64,000 bases of DNA from contig OX578144.1 of assembly GCA_951213105.1 (NCBI GenBank), positions 83,155,015 to 83,219,014 on the forward strand, read 5' to 3'. The DNA is from Amaurobius ferox. Lineage: Eukaryota; Arthropoda; Arachnida; Araneae; Amaurobiidae. Below are positions 34,205 to 46,502 of the stretch, one piece after another (positions within the stretch are counted from its first letter, which is position 1; the number at the start of each line of letters is the position of its first letter). Both the position numbers and the translations under genes were made by a program. The notes beneath the pieces were generated by a model, which saw only the letters and a list, made by a program, of their open reading frames with translations, did no database searches and had not been told where the DNA came from.

Positions 34205-34710
34205 TACCAGAAAAGTATAAAAATGAAAGAAAGCAATATATCAAAGATTGGCCGGGGGGGTTGTGACCCCCACTCCCCGGTTAAGCCAGCTTGCGTCTAG
34301 ACAACACTCCCGGTAGCCGATATATTGCACAAAGAGGAATACCGAAGTATCAAAATTTCAAAGGATTCTAAAAAGGATTCCAAAAAAAAAGAATTTTAAA
34401 AAGTAGGTTACAGATCATGTAATTGTGGAGTACCCAGAAGACACTTATTTTAAAAACTGTACTATGTCTACTCTCACTAAACTAAAGGCAATAAGAATCC
34501 AAACATATAGATTTTAATGATCAAAGCAGATACCATACCATAACCACTATCCACCATGACGAATCCAGCACCAATACATCAGCTAGATATTATCTATTAT
34601 ATAAGAATGTACTCATTCTTAACTTGTGTAAAGATGGTACTGACTCCCTAACGTGATCAACACACGGGAGGTTCGGCATCCAAATATATGTGGTAGCTCT
34701 CAGTTACGGT
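34203..34710. other. unassigned stretch beside the RT fragment
   Basis: Contains a GC-rich spot, ggggggg ... acccccactccccgg (34254-34280), that can pair in part. It lies downstream of the reverse transcriptase fragment and could be that element's 3' region. No ribozyme core was seen. Confidence 0.4.
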
Positions 34711-35181
34711 TATATCATAAAATTTGCATATAATATTACACAGAAACGCTTCGGAAAGCCTTGTGCAATTGCACCATGGAGGAAGTTAATATCGCTATTG
34801 TAACGATCATTTACATTACTGTTGATTCTTTTGCTACGCAAAAGTTGGTTCAAAATTATGTTTCTGTATACATTCCTATGTAAGCATGAATACCAAGGAA
34901 CAATGAAATTTATAACAATTTTAAAATCTCTACGTTTATCGTAGAGGCGAAATCCAGTTGATCTATCAGGAAGTTTGTACAGAGACAAATCAAGAAAATT
35001 AAGACTTTCATCAGGGTTGTATGGTGTTTCTGTTAAAGTTAAACTTTTTGGATAAAATCCAAAATCCAATATAAAATTTTTTTCTTTACAGGCAAAAAGG
35101 ATGTCGTCAACGTAACGTATGAACAGTAATTCGTTTAAAATGTGTGTGCCCTCCTCATATTTATTGAGGTAAACCTCAGGT
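34711..35181 (-). pseudogene. reverse transcriptase fragment with YVDD
   Basis: A single open minus-strand frame of about 157 codons, from about 35181 to a stop near 34711. It begins PEVYLNKYEE and reads NELLFIRYVDDILFACKEKN; YVDD is the catalytic RT motif (35107-35118 region). After that come NFLDLSLYKL and FRLYDKRRDFK, as in the palm-to-thumb region of some reverse transcriptases. The N-terminal half of RT and any endonuclease are missing: the frame closes upstream at a stop near the (AT)n run at 35207. Probably a truncated retroelement; a Penelope-like origin is possible but not shown. Confidence 0.75.
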
Positions 35182-35680
35182 TTACCTTAACCTTGAGGTA
35201 TATAAAATATATATATATATATATATAGATATAATTTTTGGAGCCAGGAAAGGCTAAGCTGCATCTGTTGTTTTATCAGTTTGATTCTTTTCATCTATTA
35301 CACTATTCATACTCCATGCATGTTAATGCGGGGAACAAGGGGTTTACTACCTTTAGTACCTGTATTAAATATATGAATTTTAAAATATTTAAATTTTAAT
35401 TTCATTTTAGGATGTAGTCATAAGCTTATTATTTTATTGTGTTATTATCCCACCAGGGCTTTCACAACATGAAATCCAGTTTTCAATTGTATTCTCTAAA
35501 GTGGCTTATTCCCCAGTCTGCTGGGGAATATGCCAGTACCATAAAATACTTTTATCATTCTGTTAAAAGATAATATAGGAAGTCTATTTTATTCTGTATA
35601 TTTGCAACATTAACATTTCAGAAGCTACAAAATTCGGATGAAACTCTGGTGATTTTAATGTATGTATGTCTTCCTTAAGT
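35182..35680. other. AT-rich stretch with a short (AT)n
   Basis: (AT)n at about 35207-35227, and a small inverted repeat around 'ttattccccagtctgctggggaata' (35508-35532). No gene. Confidence 0.5.
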
Positions 35681-35901
35681 TGTTGTTGTTGAAACCCAGA
35701 ACGTCCGACCTACCAGAAAGGTGTAAGGTAACTGTTTGGACGGTCGGGAAGTGCCACCCAATTTAGACCGGAACCCAGTGGGGGAGGCATCCACAGGGAC
35801 CGTACCCTCCTTCCCCTACCACCCACCTTTCGGAAGGACTTTCGGACCCACATGTTTAACGTGATCGTACTCCGCATGAACACGGCGGCAGTTTTGGCAG
35901 T
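35681..35901 (-). mobile_element. SINE 1, 5'-truncated
   Basis: (CAA)n tail at 35681-35691 on the minus strand, then body back to 'gccaaaactgccgccgtg'. The head is absent, so its form (tRNA or 5S) cannot be decided, although 'ctgccaaaactgcc' suggests the tRNA form. No target duplication recognised. Confidence 0.9.
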
Positions 35902-37794
35902 GTAACTTACACTACATCGACTTATCATGTGCTACGTACTGGAATTAAATATTATTCTTCCATACACCTCCAGTATTCAAGTGAATACTTCAAATTAAAA
36001 TGTGGAATGCAAAATTTTATTTTATTCTTACTCTTATAAGACCCACTTTAATAAAAATCGTTTTTTAAAATTTAAGATTAATTATATTATATATCAAATG
36101 AAGCTTAAATATAGTTGAATTATTATTTTACTTTTTTTATCCTTATGAAAGTGCGTACAATTTCCAAAATACCACAGTTCATCGATAGTTAGCCTTTGAA
36201 AGAATCATAAAACTCAATTATATGAAACATTTACCCAGGAAATAGTTATTTTATACCCATTATATGGAATGCCCTGATAACCATTCTTCTGTAAACAACT
36301 TTTTTCCGCATCATTACTACGAAAAGTTACCCAGTTATCTATCCATTGTTAGAAAAATATTGTCCTTTGCATTTAATGCGCTGAAAAGAACGTTCTTTGA
36401 TTTTCAGCTGATCCTATTTATAATGCTTAAAATTCTTTAAATTTGGAGGAACAAGCAATTTTAACTAAAATGTTTTATTGTATAGAAACATAACAATTTA
36501 TAGCTCGGTTTTCGATCAATATAGATACAATACGACCCTGTATGATAAATCTTCTTCTCTTACATAGTGCTTTTGTCTTAATTTTAAAATGAAATGGAAT
36601 TACATTTGGATTTTTGAACGGCAAGACATGGTTCAGTTATTTAAAATAATAATTACTGAAATTCTGTTTCAATTACGTCTGCATGAATAAAAATAATATA
36701 TACAAGTATTAGAATTTTCGCAGAATCTACCTCTAGGGTATGAACCCAGTTTTGTAGAACCTGGATCTAGAAAATCAGCAAGGTTCTTCAGTTGATTACA
36801 GCAAGAAAAATTGTGGGATTGTTCACTATTGTTTATGCAACCATTTTCAAATTTAGTTCAGAAGATCACACTCTTGGTTGACCAGACCTATTTGACAGCG
36901 GACTTTGAGATTCGGCAAGAAAGGCAATAGATCTGCAATGAATCGACAAGTGCCAAGGAATTGGCAATTTTGCTACATTATGACGTGTGTGTGTATCATT
37001 AGGGATATTCGTAAGTTCATCAATTAGTTCATGTTCGGTTGAGATTCAGTAATGTGAGATAAAATTGTTAATAGGTTAAAATGTTATGAAGTACGCAAAG
37101 GCACTTTATGTTCCTTGAGTAGATATCAAATACTGAGAGTATGGCCACCTTTGTAATTGTATTGTATATAAATTTTGCATGTTGTGTAGTGTATTTATGT
37201 TTTGGGTTTCCAGCAAAGTACTGTGAATAAATATTTTAATATGTTAACTGTCGCGCTGATTTTGTCGAATTTCAATCGTTATGTAACTTGATGTTTATTT
37301 CAGATAGTAGGCAATTTAGAGTTTCAACACAAAACCATGTATCAAAAGACAGAAACCTTGTTCAAAAGTCATATTTTGTATCAAAAGTCAGTGGATTACA
37401 ATTTTACTTATTTTCAACACAATAATAAAACAGTTTGTAACATTAACCTAATCCAACTAAAAATAACTCTAAATAAACATACAATTATAAACCAGATGTA
37501 CAGCAACTCAGAATTGTTCTTTCTCCAGCACTAAACTTAGCTCTTCTGGCATGATGAACTTAACAGAAAAACATCCATAAAGAATTCTTGTCTCTTAAGG
37601 GAATCGGACTACCAATTTACAGACCAAACTATGCTTGAAAGCACTGAGTTACTGAGATAATTATATGTCCTTCTATATTTAAAATCGACTCTGAATTCTC
37701 CTCTTATAATTTCGGAAACTGGTGCATAACTTCTCTTCTCTAAGTCATCTTCATGTCTTTACTTTTTTTATATGGAATAACATCTTAAGTAAAG
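35902..37794. other. AT-rich stretch, nothing recognised
   Basis: Nearly 1.9 kb with no repeat family, ORF or RNA that I can support. Confidence 0.5.
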
Positions 37795-38195
37795 CAGCTT
37801 TCGGTAAATTGAAACATATTCTATCAGTCGTATCCCCTCCCGGGCGGGCCACCCTGAGATGGTAGTTACGGATGTTGGCTCTGTAGCGTTGATCCTCCGA
37901 CTCTGGAGGACATAGTAATCCAGGAAACCGACTGTTGAGAATGCGGCCGTCGTACCGGTGAGGCAGCATGACCTCGGACTCTTCCAGGTGGCTGTGATCT
38001 CACGGACTGTGTCTATTCATGGCCTGAGCCTAGATCCGGCCGGCGACTGGGGTCAGGCTTAGCGGGCGTTTTTCGGACCCTGCCCGGTGAATGATCCCGT
38101 CAAGAACGTGGCCCCCGGTTGCGGCTCCCCTAGATGGGAGATTGAAATACCGGTCGTGGCGTTTTAATAGACATAAACCACACGTTGACTTCCCT
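37795..38195 (-). mobile_element. GC-rich SINE-like repeat (family 3)
   Basis: A GC-rich block related to 56515-56860 (plus) and 56870-57190 (minus). Shared strings include 'ggatgttggctctgtagcg', 'cggactgtgtctattcatg', 'gcctgagcctaga', 'gcgactggggtcaggctt' and 'cccggtgaatgatcc'. On the minus strand its start carries 'tatttcaatctccc', resembling a tRNA B box, as in the copy at 56515. The family is probably tRNA-derived, but the A box is poorly preserved. Non-coding; the frames here are chance. Confidence 0.65.
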
Positions 38196-38239
38196 ATTGA
38201 CTTCGAATCTATCAGTCGTAAGGAGCTGGGAAAATTCAC

Positions 38240-38775
38240 ATTTTTGTATCATATCAATCAACCATTGTATCTAATCTGCAGGGTTGCATCTATGGGCATC
38301 ATGGCACCCCAGAAATAAAAATCAAGAGGTGATAAATCTGGTGATAGGGGGGACCATGCAACGGAACCACCACACGGAAATTGCATAATGAGATGGAGAC
38401 CCATCGTGTTGAAATCACATTCGGCGTCGAATTTGTGAGGGCACATCGATAAGCATTTCCGGAAGAACCTACTGAAGAAAGCTGAGATACTGGCGAGCGG
38501 CCAGTTGAGGTTGTAAGATATATGGGTCGATATTCACTTCGTGGATGGGCTATACACGAAGTGAATATCGGCCAACTCGGCGTCCGTGAAACAATCCATG
38601 TTGTCCGCACTCAGTATACGTCTACAATGAGGAACCCGCACGTGCCGACCTTGAGAGCTCGCGTACATCGGCACATATCGATTCCCGCCCCAGCTTTCCT
38701 ATGTGATTATGATTCCTATCGATGTTCTCTACCTCCCCTCCAAGTTTGTACTTGGAGTTTCGGATCACCCTGTAT
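38240..38775 (-). pseudogene. DNA transposon remnant, internally deleted
   Basis: Minus strand: terminus 'atacagggtgatccgaaact' at about 38775, then an N-terminal-like start MDCFTDAELADIHFVYSPST (about 38600), and further on a C-terminal SPDLSPLDFYFWGAMM (about 38355-38305). The last motif is the signature around the final catalytic acid in Tc1/mariner-like transposases of arthropods. The central catalytic region is missing and frames are broken, so this is a deleted, non-functional copy. A perfect hairpin occurs at 38526-38568 inside it. Confidence 0.7.
38526..38568. repeat. perfect 16-bp hairpin
   Basis: cgatattcacttcgtg and cacgaagtgaatatcg are exact reverse complements with an 11-nt loop. 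It lies just inside the N-terminal coding part of the transposon remnant, where part of the coding sequence appears to have been copied in inverted form. Confidence 0.85.
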
Positions 38776-38776
38776 G

Positions 38777-38780
<4 letters not shown>

Positions 38781-38862
<82 letters not shown>

Positions 38863-38866
38863 TATA
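38781..38866. repeat. (TA)n microsatellite
   Basis: About 38 TA dinucleotides with one interruption near the right end, immediately after the transposon terminus 'accctgtat'. Confidence 0.97.
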
Positions 38867-38894
38867 ATTATTATGCATCAGACTCAGTCATTTA

Positions 38895-40182
38895 TTAACA
38901 CTTTACAACAAAGTTGAAAATTGCTTATGACTTTGTTCATTTTGTCTGTCTGTCTGTCTGTCCGTTAGCACGATAACTGCCGTCAAAACGACTTAATCAA
39001 AATGAAATTTTAGCATGTTGTTCAGACGGTCTGTAGGACCTATGGGAATATAAATGAATAATATCACACAATTAGTTTTGGATCGAACCCGGGTTGAAAA
39101 AATGAAATACTTTGAGCCCTATGGGACCTAATTCTTCAAACATTTTTTAAGCGGATTCAAAATTCACAAATTTCTTCGAAAATTTTAGGTAATATTCAAA
39201 TTGTACCTTAAAATATAAATAAAAAAGAAAATCAGCGAAATATATTCAGTAGCTTTTTAAATAAAAATTAAAATAGTAATAACATCTCTTATATGAAGCG
39301 ATCAGGTGACCATGATATGAAAGGATCACGTGACCCACTTCAAAATGATGTATGGCATCCATCTTGTCTCAAAATCGTGATTTTTAAAGTTATTTTTAAT
39401 TCATATCGAGTGTTGTATCCATCCTAAAACCACTTTATTTTTGCTTAAATTCTATGCATCTACATACTGAAATAACGCAATGACAATATATTTGAGTTTA
39501 AATGCTCATCTAAATTTGATTATTCTACAACTAAGCCTATGAATGAGTTGATATGTAGAATGAGTTGTATTAGAATTGCTGTATTTCTTTAACACAAAAT
39601 CATTTAGTTCATGGAGTCTGCATAGCTGATATAAATGAAATATTCATTGATTTTACAAAGATAAGGACGATTTTTTTTCGATGAAGTTTTACGCATAGAG
39701 TTTAATTACTTGTAGCTCCATGGTCTTAATTTTTAAATAAAATAAATTATTATAGTATTGTGATGAATGACATGAATGGGAAATTATTTATGAATGAAAT
39801 GCTGCTTTTATAGAGAGAGCCAGGCGTGTTAGTTTTTCTATGACGCCATTTGAATGAATTTCAGTTGTTTTTGATGAAGTTTTCAAATATAATAAATTAT
39901 CGTAGTATTATGATAATTCTAAAATTATTACCGAGGAATGTATCACATTTTAGAGGTGTTTAAACCAGGCAATTTATATTTCAATGCCGTCATTTGAATG
40001 AAGTTCATTTTTTTCGATGAAGGTTTAAGTTTTCAAATATAATAAATTAATGTAGTATTGTGATAAGTTTTAAAATATTACCGAGGAATGTATTGCATTT
40101 TAGACATGTTTAAATAAAATTGCATTGAAGTTGGAAAGTGTTTCATAATCAATGCTTTAAGCATGATTGATCTTTCTTGTTA
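38895..40182 (+). mobile_element. Family B non-autonomous element, full length
   Basis: Hairpin-type left end (aacactttacaac ... gttgaaaattgctt), (TCTG)n at 38944-38962, conserved body with 'cagacggtctgtaggaccta' and 'gaacccgggttgaaaaa', two roughly 140-bp internal direct repeats (from about 39822 and 39960), then 'gaagttggaaagtgtttc' and the palindrome 'aatgctttaagcatgattga' to 40182. Non-coding. About 1.29 kb. Confidence 0.85.
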
Positions 40183-41612
40183 TTACTAAACTCACTTATT
40201 ACCATTGTCGTAAGATTCATATAGAAAAACTCAGTTATCTAGAACTAAAGTGGAGGGGCATAGAATCAATCTAGTTCTTCATTATTATGGACGGATAATT
40301 TGATCAGTCCACCAATCTTACCATGTAAAGCATTTCCTTGAATTATTTTACATATCCCCCTTTCGAAAAGACACAAAATGTGGTCCCAGTCCCTTATGGC
40401 AGCTACTACACTATTTTATTTCGAAAGCCAATTTTTGATTATTATCTAACTTGGATAATAAAAGCCAAACAACATGCATTGGAATTTAAATCCGAAGTTC
40501 GAAATTTGTGCACAGTTAAAATGACGTCTACACTATTTCAGTTCGGTATGAAATGTTTTTTCATTATCTTATTTATTACAAACTACACTATTTAACAATA
40601 TAGAGGATTTTGAATATGCACATTGAAGGACATGCTGTGAGACGATAAACTCAAATTCTCAAATGTATTCAAAACGCAATCTTGTGAGCTGTAGAGACTT
40701 GAACACCTGGAAGATTATTACTACAAAGGTATAGAAATGACCTCAAGGGAACTCGTTAACAAAATGAAGTTTTAATTATGTACATGATTTCACTTCAATT
40801 ACGTGCATGATCATACTAAACTCTTAAATTTCGACAATACTTATGTATGATATTACAAATTGGTGAAATGCTTAAGTACGTGTATAATACCACTTTAACA
40901 GATTTTTCTCCGAAATTACGCTACGTAGGCTACGCTAGGAAACTAAATTTGGTGCTGTTTACTGGAAAGTGAAAATAGCGTTATGATTTTTTTAGCTTTG
41001 TCCGTATAGATATTATATCTAATAAACATATAGATAGTTGATTGATACCGAAGAAGGTATTTAAATTATCTGAATTTTAACGAACGTCAATTTAAATTAA
41101 ATTCATGTAAAAAGCAATATACTGTAATAATTCTTAAACATGCAACTAAAGAATATTTATATGAAGTGAAATTAACAAATGCTTAATTCACACGCGTTTA
41201 TGAAATATGTTCAAGCATATACACACAAATTAGAGTCTCAAAATATAATTAATAGATCGTCTTAACAAATTACGTTCCGTTTAAATGTCTTTCAAAGGCA
41301 TGAATTTCTTCGTGAATTATATAATGTAATCATGCTTGCATGCAGTTTTCAATTAAGACAGTATGAATTGTGGGTAAATAAATACCCGAAGGTTATAAAT
41401 ATAATAAATCATCACATGGAATAATTTTCGCATTTAAAACGTCTTTCTGTATAAATTACTTTGCAGACTATCGGAAATGATCATAAGGGTAAATTTCAAA
41501 CTTATTAGGGGGTTATTGGTGGATACAGCTCCATATCACGTGTTAGGCAAAAAAGTTGATTTTAGTCGAGTTTTTCAATTCATTGAGTTCTTCAATCTGG
41601 CGAATAAAAAAA
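40183..41612. other. AT-rich stretch, nothing recognised
   Basis: The 85-codon frame at 40338-40595 has no domain I know. No repeat family found. Confidence 0.5.
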
Positions 41613-42078
41613 TCTGATGTGGGCAGCTTATGACACTCCCCTACAAATTCAAATTTATTTGTCACTTTTTTATTTCATGATGCATTAAATTCAGTTTAAT
41701 TGCAGAAAATAACATGGATACTTTTGTGATGTTATATCCAATTTTCAGTTTTAATACATGTTTGTTTCATTTGGCACATTAATGCAAGTCTTCATCTCCT
41801 CAAAATTCATAAAAACTAAAATATCTCGAGAACGGTTCATCCTACAGCCATGGGATTAGTTCTATTCGCTGTGCTGTCAAAAATTACGTAAGGAACAAGT
41901 GCTTAATTAATATATTTCACCATGTTTAGTCATTTATTTCACATTTTCACGAACATTTACGGGCCATTTCGCGAAAGAAGATCGCATATTTTTCTGGATC
42001 ATGGCGCAATCTTATGAGTGTCAAAATAATCCTCAAGGGACGTAACTGCTACATTTAAAGAAATTTCGTTCAATATTT
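41613..42078 (+). mobile_element. diverged family A relative
   Basis: Starts TCTGATGTGGGCAGCTTATG, then 'acactcccctacaaattc' in place of the usual subterminal motif. It keeps 'aaaatatctcgagaacggtt' near 41819, but most of the body differs. Its right end abuts the hairpin of the next family A copy, so the distal end is uncertain. It suggests a second subfamily. Confidence 0.6.
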
Positions 42079-43135
42079 TTACTTTCCTTATACACATATA
42101 ATGTTTAAGGAAAGTATTGTGACTGGGTCGAAAATTCGAATTCGAGTTTTCAACGGGAGAGCACGTTTCAAGCATCCCTGAACACGAATCAGACGTTTTT
42201 GAGATGATGTCTGTGTGTGGGGGGGGGGGTGAAAGTAAGTGTGTGTCAGTGAGTCTGTTGAAACGATAATTGACGAACGAATGGAGTGATTCGAATAAAA
42301 TTTGGTACAAAAATTACAATCCATGAATACTGGAAGCTTATTGCTTTTATACGCAATCGGATATTCAGAACTCCCCTAAATTTTCGAATGAAATTTTGAA
42401 AAAATCATAAAAAAGTAAATCCTTTAATGAAGTTGCTGTTGTTGTTGTTGAGACCCAGACCGTCCGACCTACCAGAAAGGTGTAAGGTAACTGTATGGAC
42501 GGCCGGGAAGTGCCACCCAATTTAGACCGGAACCCAGTGTGGGAGGCATCCACAGGGACCGTACCCTCCTTCCCCTACCACCAACCTCTCGGAAGGACTT
42601 ACGGACCCACATGTTTAACGTGATCGTACTCCGCATGAACACGGCGGCATTTTGTGGTAGCGTGCAAATCTAGCGCGCAAACCACGAGGATACCGCACCC
42701 GAGATGGCCAACAGCACGCGGTGTTCCGAGGTTGTCACTCACCAAGTACTAACCGCGCCCGATGCTGCTTGACTTCGGTGATCTAACGAGAACCGGTGTT
42801 TTCAGCACGGTACGGCCGTTGGCCCTTTAATGAAGTTGCGTAAATAGTCATTTGTTATGTAATTGTTCATTAGAAAACGATTGACATAAATTTTAGAACT
42901 CTAGCATGAACCGTTCTCGAGATATTGCACATTTTTCAAAAAAATTATCAAAAAATTATATAAAATTAAAAAAAAATATTACCTATTGTGAAATATGTTC
43001 ACTTTTCATAAGAAATATCATGCAATAAATTGGGTGACGTCATTCTCGTGGATCTAGCTAGTTCCATTCATGAGAAAAGATACTTTAGGTAATACTTTTG
43101 TATTTCGACACCAATTTTCATTTATTTGCTACAAT
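42079..43135 (-). mobile_element. Family A element, split by a 5S-headed SINE
   Basis: Hairpin actttccttatac/gtttaaggaaagt (42081-42113), the gtcgaaaattcg block, a short (GT)n plus poly-G (about 42210-42230), and the body to 42436. The body resumes at 42840 after the SINE and runs to about 43135, where it is truncated before the gccaaa module. Removing the SINE and one target copy restores the usual order. Confidence 0.88.
42437..42823 (-). mobile_element. full-length 5S-headed SINE inside family A
   Basis: 387 bp, very close to the copy at 26868: 5S head at the right (42823 down to about 42711), A-box-like stretch, no B box, common body, (CAA)n tail. It is flanked by the 16-bp duplication cctttaatgaagttgc at 42421-42436 and 42824-42839, which is normal family A sequence. 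It therefore inserted after the family A element. Confidence 0.96.
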
Positions 43136-43174
43136 TATTTGCAATTTTCATTTACTTGTCTACATAAGAAATCC

Positions 43175-43440
43175 GACTTGTAGAAGTCGGAATGTTTGAA
43201 AAATTAGATCCCATAGGATTCAATGTATTTCATTTTTTCAACCCGGGCGCAATCCAAAACTAATTGGGTGATATTTTTCATTTATATTCCCATAGGTCCT
43301 ACAGACCGTCTGAACAACCTACTAAAATTTCATTTTGTTAAGTCATTTTTACGGCAGTTATCGTGCTGAAGGACAGACAGACAAACAGAATGAACAAAGT
43401 CAAAAACACTTTTCAACTTTGTTGTAAAGTGTTAAAAATG
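43175..43440 (-). mobile_element. Family B element, fragment
   Basis: Minus-strand copy keeping the left part only: hairpin aacacttttcaac/gttgtaaagtgtt with a 3-nt loop (about 43407-43436), (CAGA)n, and back to 'cctatgggatctaa'-type sequence near 43210. Its hairpin is nearly perfect and gives the clearest view of the family B stem. Confidence 0.85.
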
Positions 43441-43582
43441 GATTCCAGATGTGTTTCAATACAAAAGCAATGGCAAAAGCGTGTTGTTTCGCAAGGATCT
43501 TATTTCGAAGGAGGATGTGTTTCAGCATTTTAATTGATAATATTTTTAAGTTATAGATTCAGTCCGGGAACTTTTGAATCCA

Positions 43583-44275
43583 ACTCCGTACAATAATGTA
43601 TGAGGAAAGTATTGTGACTGGGTCGAGAGTTCGAATTCGAGTTTTCGACGGGAGAGCACTTTTCAAGCATCCCTGATCACGAATCGAACATTTCTGAGGT
43701 GATGTCTGTGTGTGTGAAAGTATGTATGCGTGTGTGTGTGTGTGAAAGTATGTGTGTGTGTGTGTCATTGAGTCTGTGGAGAAGATAACTGAGGAACGAA
43801 TGGACCGATTCGAACGAAATTTGGTACAAAAATTACAATCCGTGAATACTAGTAGCTTTTTGTTTTTATACGCAATCGAGTGTCCAGAACTCCCCTGAAG
43901 TTTCGAGTGAAATTTGAAAAAATTATCAAAAAATAAAAACCTCTATTAAAGTTACGCAAATAGATATTTCTTATATACTTTTTCGTTAGAAAACGATTAA
44001 CATAAATTTTAGAACGCTAGGATGAACCGTTCTCGAGATATTGAATATTTTTCAAAGAAATTATCAAAAAGTATATAAAATAAAAAAAAATATTTCCTAT
44101 TGAGAAACATGTTTGAGAAACATATGTAATATCATGCGATAAATTTGGTAACATCATTCTCGTGGATCTAGCTCGTTCCATTCATGAAAATATTTTAAGT
44201 AATACTTTTGTATTTGAACGCCAATAGTCATTTATCTGCTATAAGAATAAATTATTTCTCCGTCCATAACGCTTG
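43583..44275 (-). mobile_element. Family A element, truncated
   Basis: Hairpin region degraded at the left (about 43588-43612), the gtcgagagttcg block, two (GT)n runs separated by 'gaaagtatg' (about 43705-43765), and the conserved body up to 'ccataacgcttgg' where it breaks. The gccaaa module and TCTG end are missing. Confidence 0.85.
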
Positions 44276-44412
44276 GATATTATTAATAACTAATAAAAAT
44301 AATACTTTTAAATGAGAGAAAAATTTGTGCATTTTCAACCATTGCAAAAATCTTAATTTTCCTAACCCTAAACGATTGTAAAAAACCTAATTTTGTACCT
44401 AATTCTAAAAAA

Positions 44413-45312
44413 TCTGATGTGGGCAACACACGACTTTCCTTATATAATGCAATCAATTTACTAATTTTACAGTGAAAACAAAATAGGTTAATCTTATAGT
44501 AGTTATTTATATTCTTTCAAATATATTGAATTTTCGTCAATGAGTCGCCATTTTCATTAATTTAGCGTCATTCTTATCAATTTGGCGAGATTTCTTTAAT
44601 TTGGCAACATTTAAAAAAGTCGTCGAGTTGGCTACATTCCGCCAAATTCGTCGCCAAAATCTCGCCAAACTTGATGGATGGAGAAATAAGTTATTCTTAT
44701 AGCAGATAAATGACTATTGGCGTTCAAATACAAAAGTATTACTCAAAGTATTTTCTCTCATGAATGGTCCACGAATGAATGGTCCAGCTAGGTCCACGAG
44801 ACTGATGTCACCAAATTTATCGCATGATATTACATATGAGAAGTGAACATGTTTCTCAACAGTTAATTTTTTTTAATTTATGTGATTTTTTGATAAATGT
44901 ATTTGAGAAATGCACAATATCTCGAGAACGGTTCATGCTAGAGTTCTAAAGTTTATGTTAATCATTTTCTAAGGAAAAATTACATAAGACATGTCTATTT
45001 GCGTAACTTTATTAGAGGTTTTGATTTTTTGAAGATTTTTTTCAAAATTTCACTTGAAATTTTAGAGGGTTCTGAACATTTGATTGTGTTTAAAAACAAT
45101 AGGCTTCCAGTATTCACGGATTGTTAATTTTTGTACCAAATTTCATTCACATATTTTCACACACACACACACAGACAGACATCACCTCAAAAATGTTCGA
45201 TTCGTAAGCAAAGATGCTTGAAATGTGCTGTCCCGTCAAAATTCGAATTCGAATCTTCGACCCTGTCACAATACTTTCGTTATACATTATACATGTATAT
45301 AAGGAAAGTAAT
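44413..45312 (+). mobile_element. Family A element, full length
   Basis: TCTGATGTGGGCAACACACG at 44413, subterminal actttccttatata, gccaaa module (about 44535-44670), body with a small internal tandem slip ('gaatggtccacgaatgaatg', about 44762), (CA)n shortened (about 45158-45172), hairpin actttcgttata...tataaggaaagt to 45310. About 900 bp. It lacks the 'cgaatcggtccattcgttcg' block that normally precedes (CA)n. Confidence 0.88.
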
Positions 45313-45805
45313 AAACGATTCGCTAAACAGCATTTCGCTAAACAGCGGCCGTATAGCGAGGTACGAGTGCAACGAAAAGAGTTCTTATTAATTAAGCACA
45401 AATAGCTGGAATAAAGAGTCAGACTTTGGGTAATCAATATAAACATTTAATAAATACGAGTATATAAATTTATGGCACAGGCTGTAAACGGAGTATCTCC
45501 AGTTGCCATAAGAGTTAATGAAACTCAGATGTCATGTTAAGGAAGTGCAGACAACTAGGGAAGCCAAGTGGCAATGCATCCTAAGTACGTTAACCAATCA
45601 AATACTAAGTAGTAATGTTTAAAACTACCACGAGGCCAGAAGAGGACGAAGAGACTACCTAGTTCCAAGAAAGAAGAAAGAAAGGTATTGAGAATCCAAA
45701 AAAAAAAAGAAAACTGTGTGAAAGACTGTTAAGTATGCAATATCTTAATTTTCTGACAATACCTAATGTTTAAAAAGTTTAAATTCATTATGGTTCGAAA
45801 ATCGC
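45313..45805. other. short unassigned stretch
   Basis: Contains a purine run near 45665-45715. No gene recognised. Confidence 0.45.
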
Positions 45806-46502
45806 AATACTGGTGATTACTGGAAGTCTTTTATTTTTAAACGCATTCGATTGTTCAGAAGCCCCCTAAATGTTCGAGTGAAATTTTGAAAAAATCATCA
45901 AAAAGTTAAAACCTTTAATAAAGTTACGAAAATAGACATTTCTTATGAAATTTTTTCTTAGAAAACGATTGACATAAACTTTAAAACGCTAGCATGAACC
46001 GTAGCGAGATATTGCCCATTTTTCAAATAAATTTATCAAAAAATCTCTCATAAATTAAAAAAAAAACAGCTGTTGAGAAACATGTTCATTTTTCATATGT
46101 AATATCATGTGATAAATGTGGTGTCATCATTCTCGTGGATCTAGCTCGTTCCATTCATGAAAAAATATACTTTGAGTAAAACTTTTGTATTTGAACGCCA
46201 ATAGTAATTTGTCAGCTATAACTTATTTTTCCGTCTATAACGCTTAGCGAGATATTGGCGACTGATTTCACGGAATGACGCCAACTTGACGAGTTTTTAA
46301 ATGTTGCCAAATTAACGAAAATCTCGCCAAATGGATAAAAATGACGCTAAATCAATGAAAATGACGACTCATTGACGAAAATTCAATATCTTGGAAAGAA
46401 TATAGTATGTATCTACTATAAGAATAACCTATTTTTTTCTTGCTGTAAAAGTAGTAACTTCTTTGCATTATATAAGGAAAGTCATGTGCTGCCCACATCA
46501 AA
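45806..46502 (-). mobile_element. Family A element, lacking the hairpin end
   Basis: Starts within the body (ctggaagtcttttattttta), continues through 'gaaaacgattgacataaa', the gccaaa module (about 46240-46370) and ends cccacatcaaa at 46502, the TCTG end with a C-to-T change on its own strand. Hairpin and (GT)n lost. Confidence 0.85.

Noticed and set aside
34254..34330. Possible hammerhead ribozyme near the RT fragment (as in Penelope-like elements)
   Set aside because: I looked for a ctgatga and gaaa core on both strands and did not find it.
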